64,000 bases of DNA from Lithodes maja (Eukaryota > Arthropoda > Malacostraca > Decapoda > Lithodidae). The stretch spans positions 1-64,000 of the forward strand of contig JBAKBP010000698.1 of the NCBI GenBank assembly GCA_037953745.1, in the 5' to 3' direction. Both the position numbers and the translations under genes were made by a program. Shown one piece after another: positions 52,722 through 63,697 of this stretch. Each line of letters opens with the position of its first letter. Position 1 is the stretch's first letter. The notes below the pieces were generated by a model that was given only the letters and a program-made list of their open reading frames with translations, had not been told where the DNA came from and did not search any database.

Positions 52722-54940
52722 TTAGAACTCCAGCTTGGAGTGGTAATCAAAGAAGCAATCTACAGCACAGAGTGCCACCTTGCACGCCACACACTCCATG
52801 GTTGACTTTTTACCTGGGTTCGGCCTCACCCTGCTGTTGTAGCAGACATGGCACCGCTTCTGCTGTGTTCTTCGTGATTCATTCTGAGGCAGGAAAACAA
52901 GCCTGTGCCTAAGCAAGTATGGACCAGACTGCAAGCGGTCGAGAACGGCGGGCCCAGCATGTGCCACTGCCCTCTGTGGCGTAGCATACTTCTCCAGGAG
53001 CTCCGTCAACACCTGCTTTTGGAACCTCCGCAGGCTATTGAACTTCAGGGGTGGGTTCTCATTCCGAAGCCTGTATATATTATAGGCATTCAGAACTGAC
53101 ATGTCCACCATATGCAGAAAGAACTTTTTGTACCATCTGCACGAGGTACGCAGGCAGTCAATGAAGCCTATCTGCATGTCGGACTTGTCCACCAGCCTCA
53201 TGTTGATGTTGTAGTCCAGGACAGCATCGGGCTTGGTCACCCTGGCCTGGGTGCGGCGATCCACCTTGCCAGTCTCCACCATTTCCCCCTTGTGGATGGT
53301 GGTCAGGAGGTTGACCTTCCGCTGGTCGTGCCAGTGGATAGCCAGAATGGGCCCCGACTTCTTCTTGAAGACATCACCTTTTTTGGTCTTTGGAGGGAAA
53401 GGTGGCATGCCCTTCCTTTTCCCTCGTACTGTGCCTACAGTCCCCGTCTTGCGCTCATGCAGGTACTGTGAGAGAGTGGGGGACGTGTAATAGTTGTCCG
53501 TGTAGAGGACGTGATTCTTATGGAAGTAGCGGTCCATCATGGCTTGCACCACTGCTCCGCCAAAGCCAATGAGGGGGTCCACAAGCACGTCCCCTTCCTT
53601 CCCGCTGTAGACCAGGAAGTCCAGGACATAGCCAGTTTGGCAGTCGCACAGCACAAAGAATTTTATGCCAAAGCGATGTCTTTTTGAGGGGATGTACTGC
53701 CGGAAGCTGAGTTTTCCCCGGAACAGCACAAGAGACTCGTCAATGACGACCTTGCGGAAGGGCTTGAAGTAGGAGGTGAAGCGTTCTCGCATCATCTCAT
53801 ACAACGTCCTAATCTTCCACAGCTTGTCTGGGCGGTGGACGTCGGTGTTGGTGACAAGATGGAGCGCTGCGAGGATATCAAGGTACCGGTCGCGAGCCAT
53901 ATATTTCCCGAAGGCAGGGGTGGAAATCAGATCATTGGTGATCCAATAGTCAGGCAACCTATGCTTCTTGACATGAGGCATTAGCATGGTGAGTGCCAGG
54001 AACACCATGAATTCTTTATGAGTCACTGGGGTCCACTTCCTCATATGGCCCTTGGTCACCTTGCCCAAAAAGTGGACCTGGAATTGGTGCTGCTTGTTTG
54101 TCTCTTTGACAACATAGCCTACCACCTCCTCATCAAAGAATGCCTCAAATAGTTCGTGTGGTGGAGCATTGGGGCCTGCAGGAAAATTGGGGGTAATGCC
54201 TGAACCCTCCAGTGCCTCATCAAAAGCTGGCACATCAGGGTTGTATACATCCCCATCAACTATGTCTTGCCACTGAAAAACGTAGAATGGGTCTTGTCTA
54301 CGCCGACGAGGAGCTCCAACTGGTGGCCCAGCACGCCCACGGCCAACTCGGGAGGCGCGCGCCCCAGGGCGGCGGGCAGGAAGACGGGCAGCACGAAGCC
54401 GGGCCAAGCGGGTGGGTCGAGGGTCGTCGATGTCCATATATTCATCGTCATCGTGGTCATCTTGCCCTGACGGTGGACCTATGTAATCATGGCCAGAGTC
54501 TTCAGAGAGGTGCCCTTCATCATCAGTGGCCCCCACATAATCTGGCGGGGAACCAGTGATGCGTGGGCGGCGTGCGGGTGGGCGAGGTGGGGAAGGAGTG
54601 GCAGGTGAGGCTGTGTCCTCCCGAGGTCCCGGGCTCCTTGGCCTGCGACGAGTGACAGAAAGCAATGATTCACTTTCACTAGGCCCAGGTATTGGTGATG
54701 CGAGCTCAAAGACTTCTGCAGGAAGACATGTTGAAGGCGGGAGAGGTGGGGAGGACCGTGGGGAAAGTTGCGGGGACGTATGGCTGGGGCCGGCCGGGGT
54801 GGACGCCGCCGCGGGAGCCTCGAACAAAACTCTCTTACTTTTCTTAATTTTCTTAGTATATTTTCTACCTTTCCCCTTTTCGGCAGCAGTATGTCTCCTA
54901 TCGGGGGACCTAGGAGGCAAATAGGCCGAAAGTGGGGGGG
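52722..54940 (-). pseudogene. piggyBac transposase: catalytic and cysteine-rich parts
   Basis: The frame covers the DDE transposase domain and C-terminus. Numbering from the open-frame Met at 55064, the acidic Asp triad is D442 (KVVIDESLVLFRGK), D523 (VLYTDNYYTSP) and D626 (RLVDKSDM), the spacing expected for piggyBac. The cysteine-rich domain follows with C738, C741, C758, C761, C766, C770 and H775. Upstream is a Pro-rich, acidic stretch (EDSGHDYIGPPSGQDD). The protein's true N-terminus is in the next feature; a 7-base G run on the plus strand at 54934-54940 (six in the derivative at 41201) breaks the frame. Otherwise all key residues are present. Confidence 0.92.
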
Positions 54941-55587
54941 TCCTCAACCCTTGGCAATGGTGGGGGTGGTGGGGAAGAATGCGGGGCATCCGGGTCATCT
55001 TGGGTGGCGTGGGTAGATAAGGGAGACAATGGCGGTCGAGAAGGGTCACCACGCTGACCCTCACTCACAGCCTCATCCTCACCAAGTATTTTTGCTTGTT
55101 CCCTAGCTGCCGCGGCCGCCTTCTCAAGTATTTTTCGCTTGTACAAATGTAGCTTGAAAGGCGATTTACCTGGGGAAGGGCTTGGAGTCGTGTCACTTAT
55201 GCGAAATTTGGTGAGTGACCTTGAACTCTCCCACTCACTCACTCTCTCAAGTTCACTGTCTTTAGGTAAACCAGCTTCCTCAACAACTGGTACATTACCT
55301 TCATCACTCTCATCACTGTCAAATTCTCTCGCAAATCCCAGGAATTGTTCTTTATCACTCTCATGGCCATAATCACTCGACTTATAATTACTGGAGTGGT
55401 CACTCACTTCTTCATCAATCTTGTGCTTGGCATCAGCTTTCTCATAAAGTCTCAAAGTCGTCTCAATACCTCCGGGAGATAACACATTTAGGCGATGGCG
55501 TCGGGGTAAGGCACGACGCACTAGCAAGGGCGTCGTAGGAAGCCCGCTGTCGGACACGGCGGAATCACTATTTGGTGTACTGTCCAT
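54910..55587 (-). pseudogene. piggyBac transposase: N-terminal part
   Basis: Starts at Met 55587 (MDSTPNSDSAVSDS), chosen because it aligns with the start in the derivative at 40783; the frame is open upstream to 55965, beyond the element border. Acidic, Ser-rich region with a basic helix-like stretch KRKILEKAAAAAREQAK. It runs to SSPPPPPLPRVEDPP, then shifts frame at the C run and stops at 54910. It continues as the catalytic part in the other frame. Confidence 0.85.
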
Positions 55588-55784
55588 GATGGCGTCGGGG
55601 TAGGTACTGTTGTTGTGGCGTCGTTTACGCCGGGTGGCGCCACCTACCGTCCCATGATACCAAAATGTACGCGCGGCTTTCGAAAAGCAAGCATGCAAGC
55701 AAGGGGCGTATAAGAGGCCATCCGGGTTGCGCGGGCCGAGGTTGATATGGGCGTATAAGAGCCCATCCGGGTTGGAGGGGTTAA

Positions 55785-56012
55785 AGCTTTTATGAATATC
55801 AGGGTGTTTAGAAACCTTTAGTTTAATGACTTCAACCTCTGCAATTGTCTTTGAGTGAGCCTTGGGCAAAAAACTAATTTTGGAGAGGTAGGGTAGAGGC
55901 ACCAAAGGAGACGCAAAAAGTGTGAAAGTTTTCAAGAAAAAAATCAGTGTGTCAAGCTCATTCATTCTTTTAACTTGAAACTCACTTGATATATTACCAA
56001 ATGGTTATTCTT
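55785..56012. other. No recognised gene
   Basis: Short flank between two TTAA elements; a minus-strand frame through it is an extension of the transposase frame and not supported as coding. Confidence 0.5.
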
Positions 56013-56016
56013 TTAA

Positions 56017-56657
56017 CCCGGCAAGCGCGATAGGCCTCACGGAAGGCTTCCTATAGGGAACGCGATAGGCCTCACGGAAGCAGGACCATAAAAAAAGCTT
56101 TCCAAAAAAAAAAAGGGCCTATCAAAAAAAAAAAAATTTGTCTCTAGGTGAGATAATTCCCCTCCAGTACTCATCCATGTAAATCTCACCCACCCCCCTC
56201 CCCTCCTTCCCCACCTTATTCCCCCCTCCCTCCCCTCCTCAATTATCACCTATTTTCCCTCTTATTATCATCATTTATCGGTTATTTTTCTCTCCCGCGA
56301 TAATGTAGCACAAGTGGGTTGCAGAAAAGATCGATATGTACCACACACACACCAGCCCAGACCGCCCCGCCGCCCTCAGTTACCTCACAGACAGCGAGAG
56401 AGGAGGGTTGACTGCAGCTCTCTCTCGCCTGACATTACGACCGGGTGGCCAATATCTTCGGTTTTCACCACCCAAATGCTTTTCCCACTTATTTTAGCAC
56501 TCTTGAAGGTTCATATATACATCATATATGTAAAATAAAAGCATACCGAAAACAAATAATGGTCTATATTGTAAATATAACGAATTCTGTCAGAATCCAA
56601 GGCTAGAAATACACAAATAACTACCCTAGCTCCTAGGGCTATTTAGCGCTTAACAGG
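56017..56657. mobile_element. TTAA element, 641 bp
   Basis: TTAA at 56013 and 56658. Left CCCGGCAAGCGCGATAGGCC, right complement CCTGTTAAGCGCTAAATAGC: weak inverted ends with a shared AAGCGC core. GCGATAGGCCTCACGGAAG is repeated just inside the left end (56028 and 56061). Non-coding. Confidence 0.6.
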
Positions 56658-56661
56658 TTAA

Positions 56662-57804
56662 TGGATGTGTCAATGTTTGATATATTTCAAGTATTTTCCG
56701 AGATAAGAGGTCCAATATCAAGTGCGTCTCCTTATGACCACCAAACCCGAAGTAGACGCACCCCAGTCCAGTGCAGACGAACGTCTGTTTTTTTTTGTAT
56801 TAATATGCGAGTAATTTGATTATTTAGTAGATAATATTTATACCACTTATACTTCTAGCTTAAACTAAAGTAGTTGCATGCTGATAGTGGGCCTACATTG
56901 TACATCTATAGAGAAAATAAATTGTGAAAGACTTTGCCCGAATCCTAAGCCATTTTTGGCAACATTTCCAAATAGCTACGAAAACTACATCAACGTGTAG
57001 TGAATACCAACCAACATCCGACTCTATATATATTTTCTTTAAAATATCGCGCCGCAGTGAAGTTACAATGGTCGAGAATTGCACATTTGTTGGTAAAAAG
57101 CAACCCCGCCACCCTTCCCCTGCCTAGCTAGTTTGCGAGGGAGGGGGGAGGAAAGGAGGGGGAAAATACGCAATAGCGCTTATATCTCTCATATATATCA
57201 ATATTATATCACCACAAAGCACATGAATGCATATAAGATGCATAGTAACAAAGAAATATGCGAAATAACCCACAAATTACCGATTCGCAAAGTGGGGGAG
57301 GAGAGAGAAATAAAGGAGTGTCGATTTCCCGCTCTCCTTCGCCCCCCACTGGCACAACCCCTCTACTAAAGGGTTGTGCCACTGGCCCCACCGCACGGCA
57401 GCACGAGTCACTCCAGTGAGGGAGTCAGAGGGACGTCCAAACAAGTAGACCTATGTCTCGTTGATGTTCAGTCACGGTTAATGAAAAAGTGCAATTTGGC
57501 CACATTTAGACCCCTGAGTGTGTGTGTGTGGGTGTGTGTGTGTTGTGAAGCTGGGTATCGAAAGCTCACACTTAGACCTACGTGACAAAAACAAATTGTA
57601 CGATTATTTCTGTCATTATTTAATCTTTATTCGATAGTTCATACACTATTAATTTCTATTTTCCATTTCTGTTAGTTTGTAGTTGTAGTTCATGCACTAT
57701 TAATTCAATATTCTTGCAACTGAAAAATGATATAATATTACAAATAGGGCAGATAACTTTGATAAGTAACACTAAACCAATGGAGACGCACACACGCATA
57801 TTTA
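56662..57804. other. Spacer with GCGTCTCC motifs, no gene
   Basis: No supported ORF. Scattered GCGTCTCC/GGAGACGC-like motifs (56725, 56755, 57778) and a short GT run near 57519. Confidence 0.5.
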
Positions 57805-58597
57805 GATAAAATATACGAATGGAGCACCAAGTGGAAAATGAAATTTAATATAAGTAAATGCCATGTGTTAAATATGGGAAGAAGTGTGAATAGACCAAAT
57901 TGGGAGTACAGGATGGGAGATAATATAATTAGCAAGGCCGAAAAAGAAAAAGATTTAGGGTTGATTATACAAGATAATTTGTCGCCAGAGAAACATATTA
58001 ACAAGCTTTAGCGGAATGTATGCAATGGCCGGGAATATGAAAGTTGCTCTGAACTACTTGGATGAGACCATGGTAGCGAAAATTATGAAGAGTATGATTA
58101 GACCAAGATTGGAGTATGCAGCAGTGGTGTGGTCCCCGCATCTAAAGAAGCATATTCACAAGTTAGAAAGAATCCAGAGAGCAGTCACTAGATTGGTTCC
58201 AAGTCTCAGAGAACTGCCATATGAAGGGAGGCTAGACAAATTAAATCTACCGAGTCTAAAAGAGAGGAGAGAGAGGGGAGACATGATAATGATGTACAAA
58301 TGTGCCCGGGGGCTGGAGAGGCTGGATAGGGAGGATATATTAATTATGGATACAGGAATAACTAGAGGCCACAGCTACAAAGTAAAAAGACCTACCTGCA
58401 AGAACGATATCAGGAAGTTTAGCTTCCCCTATAGATGTATTGACAAATGGAATGGGCTGGAGGAGGAGGTGGTAGGGGCAAGGAACATCCATATTTTCAA
58501 GAAAAAATTGGATAAAAAGTAGACTGAGAGACGGGACAACACGAGCTTAGCTCAACTCCTGTAAACTACAATTAGGTAAATACAATTAGGTAAATAC
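57805..58597 (+). pseudogene. Family F non-LTR RT, C-terminal fragment with frameshift
   Basis: Begins at DKIYEWSTKWKMKFN, after the catalytic block, and continues KAEKEKDLGLIIQDNLSPEKHINKL to a TAG at about 58008. The next frame resumes GMYAMAGNMKVALNY and runs to 58522 (WSPHLKKHIHKLERIQRA, WNGLEEEVVGARNIH). A one-base loss at CTTTAGCGG explains the break. The 3' UTR ends with two ACAATTAGGTAAAT repeats. Related to family A but clearly distinct. Confidence 0.85.
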
Positions 58598-59306
58598 CAC
58601 CACCCCATCCAGACGCGTCTCTATATGGCCCGCACGTGTGGGTCTCCATTGGGCCTCGAAGTCAAATGAAGGTAGCTCCACCACCATCAAAGGAAACTCG
58701 ACCATGAATACAGGAGGAGGTGGGGCGAGATTGGGGTTTACCATGCATGCGGTTTATGCCCTTCTAAACCCAGTTTGAAAAAATGCGTCTCCATTGGTTT
58801 TGGACCATATCATGAACCAATGGGGACGCACCCACTTTCACGAGCACTCGTTCATGCAGGAGTATAGTTCAAGACATGCTCTTTCCATTTGAAACAAAAG
58901 AAAAACTATCTGAGTTAGAGAAGTAGGAAAAAATTAGCTGTGAAAAAATCGCTTTCTTAGGTTTGGGCTAAGAGATACCCCGAAAATCTAATTTTTATTT
59001 TTGTTTATTTTTTCTCAAGATAAATGTGTGTCCTATTAGCCTGGTAGTCTTTGAGAACATCACTAATAGCATAAAGTATTTTTTGATGTATTTGTTTTCT
59101 TTTCAGGTACTTTAGTTTTTTGCATGGCAGTTTTTTTGCATGAAGTGCGTCTCTACTGGACAATTCGTCTCCTTTGGTATCTCTACCCTACAGTAATTAT
59201 AAGATTGAGAGAACTCTATCTCTGATTCCTAATCGGCAACACTGGCGTCCATACGTGCATGAAAGGGTTAAAATAAGGTAACTGTAAGTGAGGAACACCT
59301 GTACAG
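58598..59306. other. Spacer with inverted GCGTCTCCATTGG motifs
   Basis: No gene. ATGCGTCTCCATTGG (58785) faces CCAATGGGGACGCAC (58819), forming a short hairpin, and further motifs lie at 58609, 58648 and 59148. Confidence 0.55.
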
Positions 59307-59640
59307 TTAATAACACCTAAATACTAACCCCATAGTCCAGGTGAGTCTTACCGTACTTACTTGGAGTTGGTTCGGCCACCTTTCAATAACCTTGGCGAGA
59401 GCTGTTCCCCGAGTATGTTTGCGGCTATTTGAGGGGACAGCTCTCTCTTCCACGAAGCATAGCTTATCAGGCACCGATTTGAGATGGTTGTCCAAGGCTC
59501 TCTTGAAGACTTCCATTGGTACATCCATCAGCTTACTCACGTTCTCTGGCATTTTGTTGAAGAGACTAGGATCCCTATTTGTCAGCCAGGAGTCCCTCAG
59601 TGTGCCCAGCGTTAGTATCTGGGGTGATAGGGTCGGGGAG
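59307..59640 (-). pseudogene. LINE RT C-terminal scrap
   Basis: Minus-strand frame with NRDPSLFNKMPENVSKLMDV followed by FKRALDNHLKSVPD, the usual end of CR1/Jockey RT proteins, where a final helix ends LD..L..VPD. Too short to place. Confidence 0.6.
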
Positions 59641-59910
59641 AGAGGTGTGCCAGTGTTTGTCTCTCGGCTGCTCGCTCCAACTCTCTCTCTCGCTCAGCAT
59701 CGTGCTCCACCAATGGCCTCACCAGCACAAATGCATCCTGAAAAATCGCAGTATTTTAGTAAATTTTTCCAAGACATTGATCATACTATACCTACGGTTG
59801 TAAAGGCTAGAAATTGCGGCAATAGCCTAAACGGAAAACAAGATGTGTAGATATACTTGAGGTGACCAGGTCAAGTGAGAATATCTCTCTTGGTCTAACT
59901 GTTAAGAGTA

Positions 59911-60198
59911 CAGTAGGGTCTCGTAAGATGCGAGATCAGAAGATGCGATTCGCATAAGATGCGAGGACCCCCAAATAATAAATTAATTATTTTAAGATGC
60001 GAGACTGACCATAATTTGCGAATCGGAGGCTCAAAGTGGGCTAAATCCGAGGAGAAACCTTAAGATGCGAACATTTTTTTTTAAATGCGAGCCTTAGGCG
60101 GGACGTTTTTCCGTATTTTTACGTGATCGTAAGATGCGAAATCGTAAGATGCGGACGCATCCATCGACCATAAACTCGCATCTTACGAGACCCTACTG
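59911..60198. mobile_element. pogo/Tigger-like MITE
   Basis: Flanked by TA. Perfect 24-bp terminal inverted repeats starting CAGTAGGGTCTCGTAAGATG. Inside, AAGATGCGA-like motifs recur about six more times in both halves. No transposase. A CAGT end with a TA target is the pattern of the Tc1/mariner-pogo group. Confidence 0.85.
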
Positions 60199-60353
60199 TA
60201 CTTGCTTGATATCCGAGGGGTCCTGGGTACAATTCTCGGCCTAGGATAGCTCCTCATACCATATTTTTGGAGCCGAATTTCCGCAACTAAAGAAATTTAG
60301 CTACTTTGGTAACATTGTCTAGAGTTAAATAAAAATATAAATGTGTAATATCT

Positions 60354-62755
60354 ATCCTAAATGACCTAGAGCAGTTAGTTCAGCAACCCACCCGTATCCC
60401 GGATCGCATCGGAGATCGGCCCAACATTCTTGACCTGTTTCTAACTTCTAACCCTTCTTCTTATACTGTCGATCTTTTCTCTCCTTTGGGCTCCTCCGAC
60501 CATAAACTTATCTCTGTCACCTGTCCTATCTCTCCAGTACAGCCACCCGATCCTCCTAGCCGGCGGCGCTTGTGGCACTTTGGCGCTGCCGACTGGGAGG
60601 CTCTTCGGCAGTACTTCTTTGATTTCCCATGGAATGATTTCTGCTTCCATGGCCGAGGACCCTCGGAGAGTGCTGAACGCATTACCGAGGTAATCCTATC
60701 GGGCATGGAAGCATACATTCCATTCTCTTTCTCTCAGACTAATGCTAAAAAATCTTGGTTTACTCACGCCTGTTCTACTGTTGTCCGCAATAAGGAGGAA
60801 GCATTCAAACGGTACCGACGCCTTAAAACTCAAGACTCTCATTCTTCATATGTTTCTGCCCGGAATCAAGCCAAATCTGTTCTTCGACTTGCCAAACACT
60901 CTTTCATCAATAATAAATGCACTGAACTATCCAACTCTAGCTCTTCCCAAGCTTTCTGGCATCTAGCCAAAAACCTCTCCAACAATTTCTCTTCCTCGTC
61001 TTTCCCTCCCCTTTCCCACTCTGATGGCACAACCATCACTTCTTCCTCTGACAAAGCTAAACTCTTCGCTCAAACTTTTGCTAGAAACTCCACCTTGGAT
61101 GATTCCGGTGCTATTCCTCCCTCTCCGCCCTCCTCTCTCTTACTTATGCCTAATATCCTAATCTCTTCTAAAGATGTACTTTCTACCCTCTCTGGGCTTA
61201 ACACTAATAAGGCGTACGGTCCGGACGGTGTTCCTCCTGTTGTTCTCAAAAACTGTGCTTCCGTGCTGACTCCCTGCCTAGGCAAACTCTTTCGTCTCTG
61301 TCTATCCTCTAACGTCTTCCCTTCATGCTGGAAGTTTGCTCACATTCAACCTGTCCCAAAGAAGGGTGACCGCTCTCAACCCTCCAACTATCGTCCAATT
61401 GCTCTTATCTCTTGTCTTTCTAAAGTTTTTGAAACTATTCTTGCTTCCAAATTTCTTAAGCATTTCTCTTCTCATAATCTGCTCTCAGATCGCCAGTATG
61501 GCTTCCTTAAGGGTCGCTCTACTGGTGATCTTCTTTCATATCTTACTAACTCTTGGTCATCCTCCTTTCGGGACTTCGGTGAGACTTTTTCTATTGCACT
61601 AGACATATCGAAAGCCTTCGATAGAGTAGGCATAAATCTTTAATTTCTAAACTACCCTCCTTCGGTTTCTATCCCTCCATCTGTGTCTTTGTCTCTAATT
61701 TCCTTTCCGGCCGTTCCATAGCTGCGGTTGTGGACGGCCATTGTTCACTTCCTCACCCTATAAACTCCGGTGTTCCTCAGGGCTCTGTCCTATCTCCTAT
61801 TCTCTTTCTAATTTTTATAAATGATCTCCTTAACTGTACCTTAATTCCCATCCATTCATACGCAGACGACTCAACCTTACACTACTCCATTAGTTTTTCA
61901 GAACGCCCCAGCCAGCAATCCCTCAACGACAAACGTAATGAAGCCATAGAACTCTTAAATTCTGATCTAAATACTATTTCCAATTGGGGCAGAGAAAACC
62001 TTGTTAACTTTAATGCTTCCAAAACCCAATTTCTCCATCTATCTACCCGTCAGGATCTCCCAGCGGACTATCCCTTATTCTTCAACAATACAAAAATCAA
62101 CCCTTCATCTTCTCTCAATATTCTTGGTGTCTCTTTTTCTTCTGCTCTCATTTGGAAGGACCATATTACCAGTCTTGCTAAGGCAGCCTCCCAGAAGCTG
62201 GGTGTGCTCAACCGCCTTAGGGGGTTCTTTTCCCCTGCACAGCTTCTTGCTCTGTACAGGGGCATAGTGCGCCCTTGTATTGAGTATTGTTCAGATGTGT
62301 GGGGAGGTTCCTCTCACACCGCTCTCCTAGACAAAGTTGAAAGGAAGGCCTTTCGTATCATTAACTCCCGTCCACTCACCAACTCTCTGCAATCTCTCTG
62401 TCTCCGCCGCAATGTTGCATCTCTCTCGCTATTCTATCGCTACTATAATAATCAGTGTTCCTCAGAGCTATCCCAGTGCATACCACCTCCTTTACGTAGG
62501 GCACGTGGTACCCGTCTTGCAACTCAATCCCACCCCTACTCTGTGCAACTCTCCAACCCAAGAGTGAAAACGTTACTCTCAAACTTTCTTCTACTCAACA
62601 TCTGAGCTCTGGAACTCTCTCCCAGAATCAGTCTTTCCCTCTTCCTATGACTTAAATTGCTTCAAACTCCGTGTGTCCAGGCATTTTTGGCTCGAACGTC
62701 CCTTGATTTTGGCCCTGTCACTCTTTCAACTATGGGGGAGGCACTCGCTATAGGC
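60354..62755 (+). pseudogene. Family E non-LTR element: endonuclease end plus RT, frameshifted
   Basis: Starts inside the endonuclease (LVQQPTRIPDRIGDRPNILD, LGSSDHKLISV). RT: NTNKAYGPDGVP, NYRPIALISCLSK, QYGFLKGRSTGD, ALDISKAFDRV. A one-base loss near 61628 then shifts frame (first frame ends 61643). RT resumes with HKSLISKLPSFGF, SGVPQGSVLSPILF and the catalytic SYADDSTLHY, and runs to 62605. A one-base gain near 62571 causes that early stop, while the other frame carries on with WNSLPESVFPSSYDLNCFKLRVSRH. Jockey-superfamily, clade uncertain. Two 3' fragments of the same family are at 17215 and 19146. Confidence 0.88.
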
Positions 62756-62789
62756 AGTTATGCCTTTTGCCTCCCTCAATCACATAGAA

Positions 62790-62819
62790 AAAAAAAAAAA
62801 TATTATATATATATATATA

Positions 62820-62893
<74 letters not shown>

Positions 62894-62900
62894 TATAATA
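62790..62900. repeat. (A)n and (TA)n tail/microsatellite
   Basis: A-rich run followed by about 85 bp of TA dinucleotides, adjoining the family E 3' end. Confidence 0.95.
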
Positions 62901-63127
62901 ACAAAATTAGGAAAACTGGGGAAGGTGCCAGAGTATATACATACATACAGTACATGCATATTTATATATATTATTTATTTAAATTACCAAAAATTAATAT
63001 AATACAGATGCATCTTTTGAAGTATTATTTAAAACAAATGGCATTAGAATATCAAATCAGAACAAATGAATATATTATTGAACACAATATGTATGTATAT
63101 GCAATATGTATTTGACAGAAATAGTGT
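62901..63127. other. AT-rich spacer, no gene
   Basis: No supported feature. Confidence 0.45.
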
Positions 63128-63697
63128 TCAATATGGTGGATTACAACAGTCAATAGATTCGCAGCCACAGGCATTTGTACATTTCAGATTGTTTTTTAAG
63201 CAGGTGCATCTAGCAGTCTTGCACTTCCTTATGCAAGAGCAGGTCACAAGTTCGAGGCAGGATAATGGTACAGGAGGTAGCCTGGTCCATTGAAGTTTCA
63301 GACAACCGAACTCCTTCTTTCAAGCATCTGAGGGTAATGTCACAACAATAGTTTCCATCCCTGCCTGAAGCCAATTCTTGGCCTGGTAGTTGGCGCGTTG
63401 CACTTGAAGCTCCAAAGTATCACATGTTGGAGGAAGCAGTTCCAGGCCCGTCTTGGCCTTGCTGAACATGTTCAATCTTGCACTGTCAACTGTTTGCAGC
63501 CCTGGACTTCCATAGAGGTTGCAAACAACCTGTTCAACCGATCCCAGCTCACCATCACGGCCAATCCCTTCTATCAATCGCGGGTTTTTCATAAATGTTT
63601 TCCAGCAGGTCTTTATTCCATATCTACTGAATAAAGAGGTTGTGTCGCAACCTGTGAGTGCGTGGAAACTCAAGAGGTTATTCTTCACTGCATCACT
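63128..63697 (-). pseudogene. FHALTGCDTTS protein with cysteine-rich C-terminus, broken
   Basis: Minus-strand frame beginning NNLLSFHALTGCDTTSLFS and continuing through LPPTCDTLELQVQRANYQAK. It meets TGA near 63320 (LPSDA stop KKEFG) and continues in the same frame to a true stop at 63128. The last part is CSCIRKCKTARCTCLKNN and CTNACGCESIDCCNPP, a CXC-like metal-binding pattern. The TGA sits where Trp (TGG) is plausible, so one base change likely killed it. The motif is familiar from multi-copy uncharacterised metazoan proteins, probably of transposon origin; function unknown. Its N-terminal side is cut by the LINE fragment at 63698. Confidence 0.75.

Larger units (their letters stand above)
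51349..55780 (-). mobile_element. Full-length piggyBac-family transposon
   Basis: Flanked by TTAA at 51345 and 55781. Ends CCCTCCAGCCCCGG and, complemented, CCCCTCCAACCCGG. Next to the right end GGGCGTATAAGAG(G/C)CCATC occurs twice (55707 and 55749), a subterminal direct repeat. Contains a two-part transposase frame and, beyond its 3' end, a 177-bp tandem repeat. 4,432 bp. Confidence 0.92.
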
